A stretch of 64,000 nucleotides of DNA from NCBI RefSeq assembly GCF_000009265.1, contig NC_008380.1, positions 2,299,501 to 2,363,500 on the forward strand, given 5' to 3'. The position numbers and the translations under genes are program-made. Origin of the DNA: Rhizobium johnstonii 3841. Its GTDB lineage: Bacteria > Pseudomonadota > Alphaproteobacteria > Rhizobiales > Rhizobiaceae. Shown here in pieces: positions 41,282 to 52,460 of this stretch. The first letter of the stretch is position 1. Each line of letters begins with the position of its first letter. Under the pieces are notes generated by a model, which made no database searches, was not told the origin of the DNA, and saw only the letters and a program-made list of their open reading frames with translations.

Positions 41282-42049
41282 ATGGCATTGCCTGATTTTT
41301 CTATGCGCCAGCTTCTTGAGGCAGGCGTCCACTTCGGCCACCAGACGCATCGCTGGAACCCGAAGATGAAGCCGTACATCTTCGGCGATCGCAACAACAT
41401 TCACATCATCGATCTGGCCCAGACCGTTCCGATGCTGTCGCGCGCCCTTCAGGTCGTCAGCGACACCGTTGCCCGCGGCGGCCGCGTTCTCTTCGTCGGC
41501 ACCAAGCGCCAGGCGTCCGAGATCATTGCCGACAGCGCCAAGCGCTCGGCCCAGTACTACGTCAATTCGCGCTGGCTCGGCGGCATGATGACGAACTGGA
41601 AGACGATCTCCAACTCGATCCAGCGTCTGCGCAAGCTCGACGAGATCCTGAACGGCGAAGCCCAGGGCTTCACCAAGAAGGAACGCCTGAACCTCGAGCG
41701 CGAACGTGAAAAGCTGGACAAGGCTCTTGGCGGTATTCGCGATATGGGCGGCACGCCCGACCTGATGTTCATCATCGACACCAACAAGGAAAAGATCGCG
41801 ATCGACGAAGCCAAGCGCCTCGGCATCCCGGTTGTCGCCATCATCGACTCGAACTGCGATCCGGACCTGATCGACTATCCGATCCCGGGTAACGACGACG
41901 CATCGCGTGCGATCGCTCTTTACTGCGAGCTGATCTCCCGCGCCGCGATCGACGGCATCGCGCGTCAGCAGGGCTCTTCCGGCCGCGATCTCGGCGCATC
42001 CTCCGAAGTTCCGGTCGAGCCGGCCCTCGAGGAAGCAGCCGAAGGCTGA
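41282..42049 (+). CDS. rpsB: 30S ribosomal protein S2
   Basis: 255 residues. [51 protein letters not shown] and [15 protein letters not shown] are hallmark S2 sequences. Followed by tsf as in nearly all bacteria. Ribosome binding site AAAAGGAG. Confidence 0.97.
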   Translation: MALPDFSMRQLLEAGVHFGHQTHRWNPKMKPYIFGDRNNIHIIDLAQTVPMLSRALQVVSDTVARGGRVLFVGTKRQASEIIADSAKRSAQYYVNSRWLGGMMTNWKTISNSIQRLRKLDEILNGEAQGFTKKERLNLEREREKLDKALGGIRDMGGTPDLMFIIDTNKEKIAIDEAKRLGIPVVAIIDSNCDPDLIDYPIPGNDDASRAIALYCELISRAAIDGIARQQGSSGRDLGASSEVPVEPALEEAAEG

Positions 42050-42290
42050 TGAAGGCGGGCGGATCGAAAAGGTCCGCCAATGCTTGCAGAGACTGGGAAA
42101 GGCCGCTCGCGACTCATCGAAGTTCGGCGGCCTTGCCAGTTTCAAGGGGAGGGCGTCAGGCTCTCCGCCCGATAAGTTTCGTTATGACGCGTCTTCATCA
42201 CGCTGTCATACATACAGGTACATTTCGTGCCTCAATCCGGTGCCGAGCCGCGCTTTGCGGTCCACCGTATGAACCGACAAGAGGAAGCTA

Positions 42291-43217
42291 ATGAGCGAGA
42301 TTACGGCTGCAATGGTGAAGGAACTGCGCGAAAAGACCGGCGCAGGCATGATGGACTGCAAGAAGGCTCTTGCTGAAACCGCTGGCGACATGGAAGCGGC
42401 GATCGACTGGCTGCGTGCCAAGGGCATCGCCAAGGCCGACAAGAAGTCCGGCCGCACCGCTGCTGAAGGCCTCATTGGCGTTTCGAGCCAGGGCACCAAG
42501 GCCGTCGTCGTCGAAGTCAATTCCGAAACCGACTTCGTCGCCCGTAACGATGCCTTCCAGGAACTCGTCCGCGGCATCGCCAAGGTCGCCGTCTCGACCG
42601 ACGGCACCGTCGACGCCGTTGCCGCTGCGACCTACCCGGCATCAGGCAAGTCCGTGTCCGACACGATCAAGGATGCGATCGCAACGATCGGCGAGAACAT
42701 GAACCTGCGCCGTTCGGTCGCCCTCTCGGTCGAGGACGGCGTCGTCGCCACCTATATCCACAATGCTGTTTCCGACGGCCTCGGCAAGCTCGGCGTTCTC
42801 GTTGCGCTGAAGTCGACCGGCGACAAGGAAGCCCTGAACGCGATCGGCCGTCAGGTCGCCATGCACATCGCCGCCACCGCGCCGCTGGCAATCCGCCCGG
42901 AAGAAGTCGATGCCGCCGTCGCCGAGCGCGAGCGCAACGTCTTCATCGAGCAGTCGCGCGCTTCCGGCAAGCCGGACAATATCATCGAGAAGATGGTCGA
43001 CGGCCGCATGCGCAAGTTCTTCGAGGAAGTGGCCCTTCTCTCGCAGGCTTTCGTCATCAATCCGGATCTGACGGTCGCAGCCGCCATCAAGGAAGCTGAA
43101 AAGGCCGTCGGCGCGCCGATCGAGGTTGCCGGCATGGCCCGTCTGCTGCTCGGCGAAGGCGTCGAGAAGGAAGAAACCGACTTCGCGGCCGAAGTCGCTG
43201 CTGCCGTCAAGGGTTGA
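42291..43217 (+). CDS. tsf: elongation factor Ts
   Basis: 308 residues. [20 protein letters not shown] and [18 protein letters not shown] are the EF-Ts signatures; it recycles EF-Tu-GDP. Preceded by a GAGGAAG ribosome binding site. The 241-bp gap after rpsB holds only a weak GGCGGA/TCCGCC hairpin. Confidence 0.97.
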   Translation: MSEITAAMVKELREKTGAGMMDCKKALAETAGDMEAAIDWLRAKGIAKADKKSGRTAAEGLIGVSSQGTKAVVVEVNSETDFVARNDAFQELVRGIAKVAVSTDGTVDAVAAATYPASGKSVSDTIKDAIATIGENMNLRRSVALSVEDGVVATYIHNAVSDGLGKLGVLVALKSTGDKEALNAIGRQVAMHIAATAPLAIRPEEVDAAVAERERNVFIEQSRASGKPDNIIEKMVDGRMRKFFEEVALLSQAFVINPDLTVAAAIKEAEKAVGAPIEVAGMARLLLGEGVEKEETDFAAEVAAAVKG

Positions 43218-43240
43218 TCTTCCAGCCATAATTGGGAAAA

Positions 43241-43278
43241 CACGAAGGGCATCGCGTGACAACGCGGTGCCCTTCGTG
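43241..43278. terminator. long hairpin between tsf and pyrH
   Basis: CACGAAGGGCATCGCG pairs with CGCGGTGCCCTTCGTG (one G-T pair) around six bases. No T-run follows, so it may attenuate or process rather than end the transcript. Confidence 0.55.
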
Positions 43279-43313
43279 TATCGGGCATTCACGGCAATTT
43301 ACGAGGAGCCAAG

Positions 43314-44036
43314 ATGTCTTTAGAGCCTGTCTATAAACGTGTTCTACTCAAGGCTTCCGGCGAAGCGCTCATGGGTGGCCAGGGTTTCGGGATCGATGTG
43401 ACGGTGGCGGACCGCATTGCATCGGACATCGCCGAGGCACGGCATATGGGCGTGGAAGTCGGCGTCGTCGTCGGTGGCGGCAATATCTTCCGCGGTGTCG
43501 CGGTGGCGTCCAAGGGCGGCGACCGGGTGACCGGCGACCATATGGGCATGCTCGGCACCATCATCAATGCGCTGGCGCTGGCGACCTCGCTGCGCAAGCT
43601 GAACATCGATACGGTGGTGCTTTCGGCCATCTCCATGCCCGAGATCTGCGAGAGCTTTTCGCAGCGCGCGACCCTTTATCATTTGTCGATGGGACGCGTG
43701 GTGATTTTTGCCGGCGGCACCGGCAACCCCTTCTTCACCACCGATTCCGCCGCAGCACTTCGCGCCGCCGAAATGGGTGCGGAAGCGATCTTCAAGGGCA
43801 CGCAGGTCGACGGCATCTACACCGCCGACCCGAAGAAATATCCCGATGCGACCCGCCTCGACCGGCTGACGCACCAGGAAGTGCTGGACAGAGGGCTGGC
43901 GGTGATGGACGTTGCCGCCGTGGCGCTCGCCAGGGAGAATTCCATTCCGATCATCGTCTTCTCGATCCACGAGAAGGGTGGTTTTGCTGAAATCTTGACG
44001 GGCGGTGGCCTCAAGACCATCGTCTCCGACAACTGA
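43314..44036 (+). CDS. pyrH: uridylate kinase
   Basis: 240 residues. RVLLKASGEALMGGQGFGID, VGVVVGGGNIFRG and IFAGGTGNPFFTTDSAAALR, then KGTQVDGIYTADPKK, match the bacterial hexameric UMP kinase of the amino acid kinase fold. It phosphorylates UMP to UDP for RNA and cell-wall precursors. Ribosome binding site GAGGAG. Confidence 0.97.
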   Translation: MSLEPVYKRVLLKASGEALMGGQGFGIDVTVADRIASDIAEARHMGVEVGVVVGGGNIFRGVAVASKGGDRVTGDHMGMLGTIINALALATSLRKLNIDTVVLSAISMPEICESFSQRATLYHLSMGRVVIFAGGTGNPFFTTDSAAALRAAEMGAEAIFKGTQVDGIYTADPKKYPDATRLDRLTHQEVLDRGLAVMDVAAVALARENSIPIIVFSIHEKGGFAEILTGGGLKTIVSDN

Positions 44037-44071
44037 TATAAGCTGCGCCGCGGTTTCGGCGCAGCCCTCGC

Positions 44072-44184
44072 TAGAACATGATGATTTTAGGCCCGGTGGG
44101 CCTAAATCTGAATCATGTTCTACATTAAATAGTTAGAGCATGATGTCGCCCGAAAACCACTGACACTTTTCGGCATCATGCTCT
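44072..44184. repeat. two adjacent palindromic rhizobial repeats
   Basis: TAGAACATGAT (44072-44082) faces ATCATGTTCTA (44112-44122), with TTTAGGCCC/GGGCCTAAA nested inside. AGAGCATGATG (44135) faces CATCATGCTCT (to 44184). They lie between pyrH and frr. They could form strong hairpins in the transcript. Confidence 0.75.
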
Positions 44185-44200
44185 GGACGGGAGCATCGAC

Positions 44201-44761
44201 ATGAGTGAAGGTATCGACATCAAGGAACTGAAGCGCCGCATGGACGGTGCGATTTCCGTATTCAAGGGCGACATCGCATCGCTGCGCACCGGCCGTGCTT
44301 CGGCCAACATTCTCGACCCGGTCACGGTCGAGGCCTATGGTTCGCGCATGCCGCTGAACCAGGTCGCCAACATCACCGTGCCTGAGCCGCGCATGCTGTC
44401 GGTTTCCGTCTGGGACAAGTCGATGGTCAGCGCCGTTGAGCGCGGCATCCGCGAATCCAATCTCGGCCTCAACCCGATCATCGACGGCCAGAACCTGCGC
44501 ATTCCGCTGCCGGAGCTGAACGAGGAGCGCCGCAAGTCGCTCGTCAAGGTGGCGCACGACTATGCCGAAAAGAGCAAAGTGGCGATTCGCCATGTCCGCC
44601 GCGACGGCATGGACGGCCTTAAGAAAGCCGAAAAGGACGGCGTAATCGGCCAGGACGAGAGCCGGGCGCAGTCGGAACGTGTACAGAAGATGACGGACGA
44701 GACGATTTCCGAAATCGACCGCTTGCTTGGCGAGAAGGAAAAGGAAATCATGCAGGTCTAG
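44201..44761 (+). CDS. frr: ribosome recycling factor
   Basis: 186 residues, the usual length. [20 protein letters not shown], then [18 protein letters not shown] and [20 protein letters not shown], match RRF. It splits post-termination ribosomes with EF-G. Confidence 0.97.
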   Translation: MSEGIDIKELKRRMDGAISVFKGDIASLRTGRASANILDPVTVEAYGSRMPLNQVANITVPEPRMLSVSVWDKSMVSAVERGIRESNLGLNPIIDGQNLRIPLPELNEERRKSLVKVAHDYAEKSKVAIRHVRRDGMDGLKKAEKDGVIGQDESRAQSERVQKMTDETISEIDRLLGEKEKEIMQV

Positions 44762-44798
44762 TGGATCTGTGCCTTTGCCTGGAAAGACCGGACGGGAA

Positions 44799-45542
44799 AT
44801 GTCGGAATCTGTATTTTTGACTGTGCCAGAGCATGTTGCCATCATCATGGACGGCAATGGCCGTTGGGCCAAGCAACGTGGCCTGCCGCGCACGATGGGC
44901 CATCGCAAGGGCGTCGAGGCGGTGCGCGAGACAGTCCGCGCCGCCGGTGCGGCCGGCATAAAATATCTGACCCTCTTTGCCTTCTCTTCGGAGAACTGGC
45001 GCCGGCCCGAAGCAGAGGTCTCCGATCTGCTCGGCCTGCTCAAGGCTTTTATCCGGCGCGACCTCGCCGAGCTTCATCGCCAGAACGTGCGGATCAAGGT
45101 GATCGGCGACCGCCACAGCCTGCGCAGCGATATTCTGGGCCTCTTGCTGGAGGCGGAGGAGACGACCAAGGACAACACGTCACTGACACTCGTCATCGCC
45201 TTCAACTACGGTTCGCGTGATGAGATTGCCCGCGCCGTCGTTAGTCTCGCCAGGGACGTCGAGGCTGGCCGCCTGAGGGCGCAGGATATTACACCGGCGC
45301 TGATCAACGCCCGTCTCGACACGGCCGGCATTCCCGATCCGGATCTCATTATCCGCACCAGCGGCGAAGAGCGGCTTTCCAACTTCCTTCTCTGGCAGGC
45401 CGCCTATTCGGAATTCATCTTCCTTCCGGAGTATTGGCCGGATTTCAGCCCCGAGATCTTCCGCTCGGCGCTCGAGACATTCGCCTCTCGTGACCGGCGC
45501 TTCGGCGGCCTGTCGTCGCAGGCGGCCGCGGTCGGCACCTGA
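44799..45542 (+). CDS. uppS: isoprenyl (undecaprenyl) diphosphate synthase
   Basis: 247 residues from the ATG at 44799. [20 protein letters not shown] holds the catalytic Asp, [11 protein letters not shown] the second conserved block and [20 protein letters not shown] the third. It makes the C55 carrier lipid for peptidoglycan and LPS. The stop overlaps the cdsA start. Confidence 0.95.
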   Translation: MSESVFLTVPEHVAIIMDGNGRWAKQRGLPRTMGHRKGVEAVRETVRAAGAAGIKYLTLFAFSSENWRRPEAEVSDLLGLLKAFIRRDLAELHRQNVRIKVIGDRHSLRSDILGLLLEAEETTKDNTSLTLVIAFNYGSRDEIARAVVSLARDVEAGRLRAQDITPALINARLDTAGIPDPDLIIRTSGEERLSNFLLWQAAYSEFIFLPEYWPDFSPEIFRSALETFASRDRRFGGLSSQAAAVGT

Positions 45543-46372
45543 TGCAGAGGGAATTGAAGCTCCGTATCGTTTCAGGAGTGATTCTTGCGGCCATCGTTCT
45601 TGCCGCCACCTGGTATGGCGGCCTTGCCTTCCGTATCCTGGCGGTCGTGATCGGCCTGCTGATCTACTATGAATGGTCGAAAATGACAGGCATCGCGCGG
45701 GATTGGGTCGCCAATGCCGTCGGCTGGATCGGCGAGGCGGCGATTGCCTTCCTCGTGCTTGTCGGCAATTTCGAATTCGCCGCCGGCATGCTGGCCGGCG
45801 TCACCGCCGTCGGCATCGCTCTGATCATCCTGCAGGGCACGAGCCGCTGGTTGCCAGTGGGCCTGTTTTATGCCGGCGCCACCGGCCTGGCGCTTGCCGC
45901 GATCAGAAGCGATGACCGGGCTGGCCTTTACGCCATGCTCTTCGTCTTTGCGGTCGTCTGGGCAACCGATATCCTTGCCTATTTCGTCGGCAGGGCGCTT
46001 GGCGGGCCGAAGCTTGCCCCTTCGATCTCGCCCGGAAAGACCTGGTCGGGTGCAATCGGCGGCGCCGTTTCGGCGGTCGTAGCCGGCGTCGTTCTCGTCC
46101 ATTTTCTCCTTCCGGGCGCTGAAATCATCGCCGCCGGCGTGGCGTTCGTTCTCTCGGTTTGCAGCCAGTCGGGCGATCTTTTCGAATCGTTCATCAAGCG
46201 GAAATTCGGCGTCAAGGATTCGAGCCGTCTCATTCCGGGCCATGGCGGCGTCATGGACCGTGTCGACGGACTGATTTTCGCCTGTTTTTCGGCGTTCTTG
46301 CTTGCTGGGCTTTTTTCCCTGATAAAGGGGGCCGGAATGACGTCGCTCGGCGCGGCATTGTTCGGACTCTGA
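45542..46372 (+). CDS. cdsA: phosphatidate cytidylyltransferase
   Basis: 276 residues with about seven membrane helices. The C-terminal signature SQSGDLFESFIKRKFGVKDS and the following PGHGGVMDRVDGL are typical of CdsA. It forms CDP-diacylglycerol from CTP and phosphatidic acid. Overlaps uppS by one base, so it is coupled. Confidence 0.95.
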   Translation: MQRELKLRIVSGVILAAIVLAATWYGGLAFRILAVVIGLLIYYEWSKMTGIARDWVANAVGWIGEAAIAFLVLVGNFEFAAGMLAGVTAVGIALIILQGTSRWLPVGLFYAGATGLALAAIRSDDRAGLYAMLFVFAVVWATDILAYFVGRALGGPKLAPSISPGKTWSGAIGGAVSAVVAGVVLVHFLLPGAEIIAAGVAFVLSVCSQSGDLFESFIKRKFGVKDSSRLIPGHGGVMDRVDGLIFACFSAFLLAGLFSLIKGAGMTSLGAALFGL

Positions 46373-46400
46373 CAACGCTGCAGTCTGACGGAAGGGACTC

Positions 46401-47534
46401 ATGGAAACGATGAGCGGCATATACGCATTTCTGATGGGGAACATCGTTACCTTCATCCTCGTGCTGTCACTGCTCGTCTTCGTGCATGAGATGGGCCATT
46501 ACCTCGTCGGGCGCTGGAGCGGCATTCGCATCCTTGCCTTTTCCGTCGGCTTCGGTCCGGAGATCTTCGGCTTCACCGACCGCCACGGAACGCGCTGGAA
46601 GATTTCGGTGATCCCGCTTGGCGGCTACGTCCGGTTCTTCGGCGACGAGGATGCCTCGAGCAAGCCCGATACCGACAAGATCGCCGCCATGTCCGAGGAG
46701 GACAGGGCGCGCTCCTTTGCCGGCGCCAAGCTGTGGAAACGCGCCGCAACCGTCGCGGCTGGCCCGATCGCCAATTTTCTGCTGGCGATCGCCATCTTCA
46801 CAATTCTTTTCTCGGTCTATGGCCGCACGATCGCCGATCCCGTCGTTGCCGAGGTCAAGCCAGACGGCGCCGCCGCTGCCGCCGGCATCCTTCCCGGCGA
46901 TCTGCTGGTCGCCATCGATGGCGGCAAGGTCGAGACCTTCGACGACGTGCGCCGCTATGTCGGCATCCGCCCGAGCCAGAAGATCGTCGTGACGATCGAG
47001 CGCGCCGGCCAGAAGCTCGATGTGCCGATGGTGCCGCAGCGCGTAGACCAGACCGACCAGTTCGGCAACAAGGTCGAGCTCGGCCAGATCGGCATCGTCA
47101 CCAGCCGGGAGGCCGGCAACTTCCGTCTGAAGACCTATACGCCGCTGGAGTCGTTGCGCGAGGCTGTGATCGAGACCCGCGACATTGTCACCGGTACCTT
47201 CAAATATATCGGCAACATCTTCAGCGGAACGATGCGCGCCGATCAATTGGGCGGGCCGATCCGCGTGGCGCAAGCTTCGGGCCAGATGGCGTCGCTTGGA
47301 ATAGGCGCAGTGTTGCAGCTTGCGGCGGTGCTTTCTGTTTCGATAGGATTGCTTAACCTGATGCCGGTTCCGGTACTTGATGGCGGCCACCTGATGTTCT
47401 ATGCGGTGGAAGCGGTGAGGGGGAAACCGCTCGGCTCTTCGGCCCAGGAAATTGCATTTCGCATCGGCCTGGCGATGATACTGACATTGATGGTTTTCAC
47501 GACCTGGAACGACATTGGCTCGTTGAGAGGGTAA
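46401..47534 (+). CDS. rseP: site-2 zinc metalloprotease RseP
   Basis: 377 residues. The zinc motif HEMGH lies at 29-33 in the first membrane helix, one PDZ region is visible around VVAEVKPDGAAAAAGILPGD, and NLMPVPVLDGGHLMFYAVEA holds the C-terminal Asp ligand. It cleaves membrane-bound anti-sigma factors and signal peptides. A second ATG at 46410 is possible; GGAAGGGA favours 46401. Confidence 0.93.
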   Translation: METMSGIYAFLMGNIVTFILVLSLLVFVHEMGHYLVGRWSGIRILAFSVGFGPEIFGFTDRHGTRWKISVIPLGGYVRFFGDEDASSKPDTDKIAAMSEEDRARSFAGAKLWKRAATVAAGPIANFLLAIAIFTILFSVYGRTIADPVVAEVKPDGAAAAAGILPGDLLVAIDGGKVETFDDVRRYVGIRPSQKIVVTIERAGQKLDVPMVPQRVDQTDQFGNKVELGQIGIVTSREAGNFRLKTYTPLESLREAVIETRDIVTGTFKYIGNIFSGTMRADQLGGPIRVAQASGQMASLGIGAVLQLAAVLSVSIGLLNLMPVPVLDGGHLMFYAVEAVRGKPLGSSAQEIAFRIGLAMILTLMVFTTWNDIGSLRG

Positions 47535-47733
47535 ACGAGCAAGGCTACGGTAATTACTATTTATTTACGATGTTTCAAGGCTGTAGTGGCGAATGGGTCA
47601 CGCTTGCAAATGAAGTAAACAGAAATTAACGACCTGCCTTGCTTGTATGTCAAAAGCGGGTAAAACGACACACGTGACCGGAATCGGGTTCTCCTGGAGC
47701 CGGGGACGAGGGAAACAAAAGGTAATGGGTGAA

Positions 47734-50067
47734 ATGAAGGCTGGTTCAAAGTTTTTGAACGCAGTATCGGCGGTTGCGCTGTCTGCTAGTGTTGTTGCTT
47801 CGGGCGCAGGTGCTTTGACGTTCGTTTCCGCTACGGCCGCTGAGGCCGCGGTTATCCAGCGCATCGATGTGCGCGGCGCAAGCCGTGTCGGCGCCGAAGC
47901 CGTCCGGTCGAACCTCACCATCGCTCCCGGAAAGAGTTTTTCGAACAGCGATATCGATGCCTCGGTCAAGCAGCTCTATGGCACGGGTTACTTCTCCGAC
48001 GTCAAGATCTCGGTCTCCGGCAGCACGCTGGTCGTCAACGTTCAGGAAGCCCAGTTGGTCAATCAGGTCGTCTTCAACGGCAACCGGAAGATCAAGGACG
48101 ACAAGCTCGCGACGATCGTCCAGACCCACGCTGCCGGTCCCTACAGCGACACCCAGATTCAGGCTGACATCCAGTCGATCAAGGAAGCTTACGCTGCCAC
48201 CGGCCGCAGCGAGGTCGAAGTCACGACGCAGGTGGTGCCGCTCGGCGAAGGCCGCGTCAACCTTGCCTTCGTCATCAACGAGGGTGACCGTACCAAGATC
48301 GATTCGATCAACTTCGTTGGCAACAATGCCTACAGCGCCGGCCGTCTGGCTGCCGTCATCGCCACCAAGCGTTCGAACTTCCTGTCGTTCCTGACCCGCA
48401 AGGACGTCTACAACGAAGACAAGCTCCACGCCGACGAAGAAGCGCTGCGCCAGTTCTATTACAATCGCGGCTATGCCGACATGCGCATCGTCTCTTCCGA
48501 TGCCACCTTCGACGACGCGACCAACAAATACACGCTCACCTTCAACATCGAGGAAGGCCAGCGTTATGACTTCGGACCGGTGACAGTCCAGTCGACCGTC
48601 GAAGGCGTCGGCTCAGAGCAGCTGCAGCCGCTCGTGCGCACCCGCGAAGGCCAAGTCTACAACGCCAAGGAAGTGCAGAAGTCGATCGAGGCGATCTCCG
48701 ATCAGGTGGCGTCTGCCGGTTATCCCTTTGCGCGCGTCACGCCGCGCGGTAACCGCGACCTTAACAACAACACGATCGGTGTCGAATATCTGGTCGACCA
48801 GGGCGAGCGCGCCTATGTCGAGCGCATCGAGATCCGCGGCAACAGCCGCACGCGCGACTACGTCATCCGCCGCGAATTCGACATGAGTGAAGGCGACGCC
48901 TTCAACCAGCAGATGATCACCAAGGCCAAGCGTCGCCTCGAAGCGCTCGGTTATTTCTCCTCGGTCAACATTTCCACCCAGCCGGGCAGTTCGCCCGATC
49001 GTGTCGTGGTGGTCGTCGACGTGCAGGATCAGTCGACCGGTTCGTTCGGTGTCGGCGCGGGTTATGCCGCCGGCGGCGATGGTCTGCTGCTCGAAGCGTC
49101 TATTGAGGAAAAGAACTTCCTCGGCCGTGGCCAGTACATCCGCATCTCGGCTGGTGGCGGCCAGGAAGGCTCGCGCGCCTACGGCGTCAGCTTCACCGAA
49201 CCCTATTTCCTCGGCTACCGTCTGGCGGCAGGCTTCGACGTCAACCGCAGCGAAACGTCGAGCAACGACGATTACGATTACGAAGAAACCAGCGTCGTCC
49301 TGCGTGTGACTGCGCCGATCACCGAAGATCTGGCGACAACCTTCCGTTATAACTACAAGCAGATGAAGTATGACGGCGATACCTCTGATCTTTCGGCGAC
49401 CTACGCAAATCTGGTCGACGAGAGCCCGTGGACACGCTCTTCCGTCTCGCAGACGCTGACCTACAACACGCTTGACGACACCGTACTGCCGCGTGAAGGC
49501 ATCTATGCGACGGCGACGCATGAACTTGCCGGCCTTGGCGGCGACTCGCAGTTCTACAAGATCTACGGTAAGGCCCGTTATTACCACTTGCTCGCGGACG
49601 ATGCCGATATCATCGGCTCGCTCTCCGCTTCGGCTGGTTATGTCGTTCCCTTGGGTGACCATCTGAATGTCTTCGACCAGTTCACGCTGACCAACGGCGA
49701 CATTCGCGGCTTCGAGAACAAGGGTATCGGCCCGCGCATCCGCGGGGACAACGATGACCCGCTCGGTGGCACGACCTATTTCACGGCGTCTGCAGAAGCG
49801 ACCTTCCCGATGCCGGGCTTCCCGCGTGACTTCAACCTGCGCGGCGCAGTCTTTGCCGATGCCGGTACGCTGTTCGGCAATGACGTCGAGCTTCTTGGGT
49901 CAGACCAGGCCGACGGTACCAGCGCTTCGCTGCGCGCCTCCGTCGGTGTCGGCGTCGTCTGGCAGTCTCCCTTCGGTGCATTGCGTCTGGATTACGCGAT
50001 CCCGGTCCTCAAGGAAGACTTCGACAAGACGCAGAACTTCAAGTTTGGCATCAACAACCAATTCTGA
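47734..50067 (+). CDS. bamA: outer membrane protein assembly factor BamA
   Basis: About 777 residues from the ATG at 47734; earlier starts at 47725 and 47647 are in frame and an AAAAGG site lies before both near starts. A signal peptide ([20 protein letters not shown]...) is followed by POTRA repeats ([20 protein letters not shown] onward) and a beta-barrel with [20 protein letters not shown]. The protein ends in Phe (NNQF), the outer-membrane assembly signal. BamA inserts barrels into the outer membrane and lies next to the lpx genes as usual. Confidence 0.94.
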   Translation: MKAGSKFLNAVSAVALSASVVASGAGALTFVSATAAEAAVIQRIDVRGASRVGAEAVRSNLTIAPGKSFSNSDIDASVKQLYGTGYFSDVKISVSGSTLVVNVQEAQLVNQVVFNGNRKIKDDKLATIVQTHAAGPYSDTQIQADIQSIKEAYAATGRSEVEVTTQVVPLGEGRVNLAFVINEGDRTKIDSINFVGNNAYSAGRLAAVIATKRSNFLSFLTRKDVYNEDKLHADEEALRQFYYNRGYADMRIVSSDATFDDATNKYTLTFNIEEGQRYDFGPVTVQSTVEGVGSEQLQPLVRTREGQVYNAKEVQKSIEAISDQVASAGYPFARVTPRGNRDLNNNTIGVEYLVDQGERAYVERIEIRGNSRTRDYVIRREFDMSEGDAFNQQMITKAKRRLEALGYFSSVNISTQPGSSPDRVVVVVDVQDQSTGSFGVGAGYAAGGDGLLLEASIEEKNFLGRGQYIRISAGGGQEGSRAYGVSFTEPYFLGYRLAAGFDVNRSETSSNDDYDYEETSVVLRVTAPITEDLATTFRYNYKQMKYDGDTSDLSATYANLVDESPWTRSSVSQTLTYNTLDDTVLPREGIYATATHELAGLGGDSQFYKIYGKARYYHLLADDADIIGSLSASAGYVVPLGDHLNVFDQFTLTNGDIRGFENKGIGPRIRGDNDDPLGGTTYFTASAEATFPMPGFPRDFNLRGAVFADAGTLFGNDVELLGSDQADGTSASLRASVGVGVVWQSPFGALRLDYAIPVLKEDFDKTQNFKFGINNQF

Positions 50068-50117
50068 TATCGGCAGTCCGGAACTGTAAGACTCAATTCC
50101 GTTCTGGAGCATTGCCG

Positions 50118-51182
50118 ATGGAGCAAAACGTTTTCTTTCTGCCCCATGAAGGTCTGAAGCTCGCTGAGCTGGCAGAGTTTCTTGGGGCGGAACTTGTTAA
50201 CTCCGACTATGCCGATGTTATCGTCAGGTCCGTTGCCCCCATCAGCCGGGCCCGGGCGGGCGATGTCTGTTATATCCTGTCGCGCCGCAGCCGCGATGAG
50301 CTGGCGACATGCGAAGCCTCGGCGGTGATCTGCGACAAGGCGCTCGCCGATCTCGTCCCCCAACATCTGCCGGTCATGCTGTCGTCCAATCCGCACGCGG
50401 CCTTCGCGATGGCAGGCGGCCTGTTCTATCCCGCGGCACTGCGCCCGGTCGCTTTTTCCGGTGAAAGCGAGATCGCGCCAAGCGCGGTGATCGATCCGAG
50501 CGCCAGGCTTGAAAAGGGTGTGATCGTCGAGCCGATGGCCGTCATCGGTGCGCATGCCGAGATCGGCGAAGGGACGCGCATCGGCGCGCACAGCATCATC
50601 GGCCCGAATGTCAAGATTGGCCGGGATTGTTCGATTGCGGCCGGCGCGAGCATTATCTGCGCTCTGCTCGGCAATGGCGTCATCATCCACAACGGCGCAC
50701 GCATCGGCCAGGATGGTTTCGGTTATGCGCCGGGCCCGCGCGGCATGATCAAGATCGTCCAGATCGGCCGGGTGATCATCCAGGATAATGTCGAGATCGG
50801 CGCCAACACCACGATCGACCGTGGCGCCATGGACGATACGGTGATCGGCGAAGGCACCAAGATCGACAACCAGGTACAGATCGGCCACAACGTTCAGATC
50901 GGCCGCCATTGCGCCATCGTTGCGCTGGTCGGCATCGCCGGCAGCGCGAAGATCGGCAATGGCGTTCAGATCGGCGGCCAGGTCGGTATCAAGGGGCATG
51001 TGACGATCGGCGATGGCGTGCAGATCGCCGCCCAAAGCGGTATCATGACCGATCTTGCCGCCGGCGGACAATATGGTGGTACACCTGGGCGTCCGCTGAA
51101 TGACTATCTGAGAGATGTCGCGCAACAGATGTCAAAGACGAAGCTGCGCGGGAAGAAACCTGGAGGCGAGCAAAATGACTGA
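50118..51182 (+). CDS. lpxD: UDP-3-O-acylglucosamine N-acyltransferase
   Basis: 354 residues from the ATG at 50118. An N-terminal uridine-binding domain precedes a left-handed beta-helix of hexapeptides ([35 protein letters not shown]) with the catalytic His in QIGHNVQIG. It performs the third step of lipid A synthesis. The fabZ start lies inside its last codons. Confidence 0.95.
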   Translation: MEQNVFFLPHEGLKLAELAEFLGAELVNSDYADVIVRSVAPISRARAGDVCYILSRRSRDELATCEASAVICDKALADLVPQHLPVMLSSNPHAAFAMAGGLFYPAALRPVAFSGESEIAPSAVIDPSARLEKGVIVEPMAVIGAHAEIGEGTRIGAHSIIGPNVKIGRDCSIAAGASIICALLGNGVIIHNGARIGQDGFGYAPGPRGMIKIVQIGRVIIQDNVEIGANTTIDRGAMDDTVIGEGTKIDNQVQIGHNVQIGRHCAIVALVGIAGSAKIGNGVQIGGQVGIKGHVTIGDGVQIAAQSGIMTDLAAGGQYGGTPGRPLNDYLRDVAQQMSKTKLRGKKPGGEQND

Positions 51183-51642
51183 GGAAGCCACGACAACGCT
51201 TTCTTCGGCTGACATCATCGAGATCATGAAACTGCTGCCACATCGTTACCCGTTTCTCATGGTCGACAAGATCATCGAGATCGACGGCGACAACACGGCG
51301 ATCGGCATCAAGAACGTCACAGTGAACGAACCGCATTTCACCGGCCATTTTCCGGAATCTCCGATCATGCCAGGCGTTCTCTTGATCGAGGGCATGGCTC
51401 AGACCGCGGGTGCGATCTGTGCCAAGAAGGATGGCCAGCCAGGCAACCTCGTCTATTTCATGACCATCGAGAATGCGCGCTTCCGCAAGCCCGTCGTGCC
51501 CGGCGATCGTGTTGAATTCCATGTCAGGAAGCACAAGCAGCGCGGCAATATCTGGAAATTCCATTGCGATGCCAAGGTTGACGGCGCGCTTGTCGCCGAA
51601 GCCGATATCGGCGCGATGATCGTTCGTAAGGATCAGGCATGA
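51175..51642 (+). CDS. fabZ: 3-hydroxyacyl-ACP dehydratase
   Basis: 155 residues. [20 protein letters not shown] and [20 protein letters not shown] show the hot-dog fold with catalytic His and Glu. It dehydrates 3-hydroxyacyl-ACP in fatty acid synthesis, competing with LpxA/LpxD for substrate, hence the linkage. Overlaps lpxD by eight bases and lpxA by ATGA. Confidence 0.96.
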   Translation: MTEEATTTLSSADIIEIMKLLPHRYPFLMVDKIIEIDGDNTAIGIKNVTVNEPHFTGHFPESPIMPGVLLIEGMAQTAGAICAKKDGQPGNLVYFMTIENARFRKPVVPGDRVEFHVRKHKQRGNIWKFHCDAKVDGALVAEADIGAMIVRKDQA

Positions 51643-52457
51643 GCACTATCGCCGAAAGCGCCCGCATTCATCCGATGGCTGTCGTCGAAGACGGCGCGAC
51701 CATCGGTGAGGGCGTCAAGATCGGTCCCTTCTGCCATGTCGGGCCGCACGTCGTCCTGCATGCGAATGTCGAGCTTTTGTCGCATGCGATCGTCACCGGA
51801 CGCACCGTGATCGGCAAGGGCACGCGCATCTTCCCGATGGCGGTGGTCGGCGGCGATCCGCAGAGCGTGCATCACGGTGGCGAGGAGACGACGCTGACGG
51901 TCGGCGCCAACTGCACGATCCGCGAAGGCGTGACCATGAACACCGGCACGGCCGATTTCGGCGGCCAGACGATCGTCGGCGACAACAATCTCTTCCTTGC
52001 CAATTCCCATGTCGCGCATGACTGCCGGGTCGGCAATCACGTGATCATGTCGAACAACGTCATGCTTGCCGGCCATGTCGTCATCGAGGATCGCGTCATC
52101 CTGGGCGGCGGCTCGGCCGTTCACCAGTTTACCCGCGTCGGCCGTCAGGCCTTCGTCGGCGGGCTCTCGGCAGTGAGCTACGACGTCATTCCCTACGGCA
52201 TGCTGAACGGCAATCCCGGGCTGCTGAGCGGCCTCAACGTCGTCGGCATGACGCGCGCCGGCGTCGACCGCGCCGTCATTCACAGGGTGCGGCGCGCCTA
52301 CAAATCGATCTTCGAAGGACCGGGCTCCGTCCGCGAAAACGCCGCCGCCATCCGCGAAGAATATGCTGATTGCGAGCAGGCGGTCCACATCCTCGACTTC
52401 ATCGCCGCCGACAGCGACCGCGCGTTGTCCTCGCCGACCCGGGGGCAGAAGGGCTAG
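51639..52457 (+). CDS. lpxA: UDP-N-acetylglucosamine acyltransferase
   Basis: 272 residues of left-handed beta-helix ([20 protein letters not shown]) with [20 protein letters not shown] and [20 protein letters not shown], as in LpxA. It starts lipid A synthesis by O-acylating UDP-GlcNAc. Three bases separate it from lpxI. Confidence 0.96.
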   Translation: MSTIAESARIHPMAVVEDGATIGEGVKIGPFCHVGPHVVLHANVELLSHAIVTGRTVIGKGTRIFPMAVVGGDPQSVHHGGEETTLTVGANCTIREGVTMNTGTADFGGQTIVGDNNLFLANSHVAHDCRVGNHVIMSNNVMLAGHVVIEDRVILGGGSAVHQFTRVGRQAFVGGLSAVSYDVIPYGMLNGNPGLLSGLNVVGMTRAGVDRAVIHRVRRAYKSIFEGPGSVRENAAAIREEYADCEQAVHILDFIAADSDRALSSPTRGQKG

Positions 52458-52460
52458 TCC

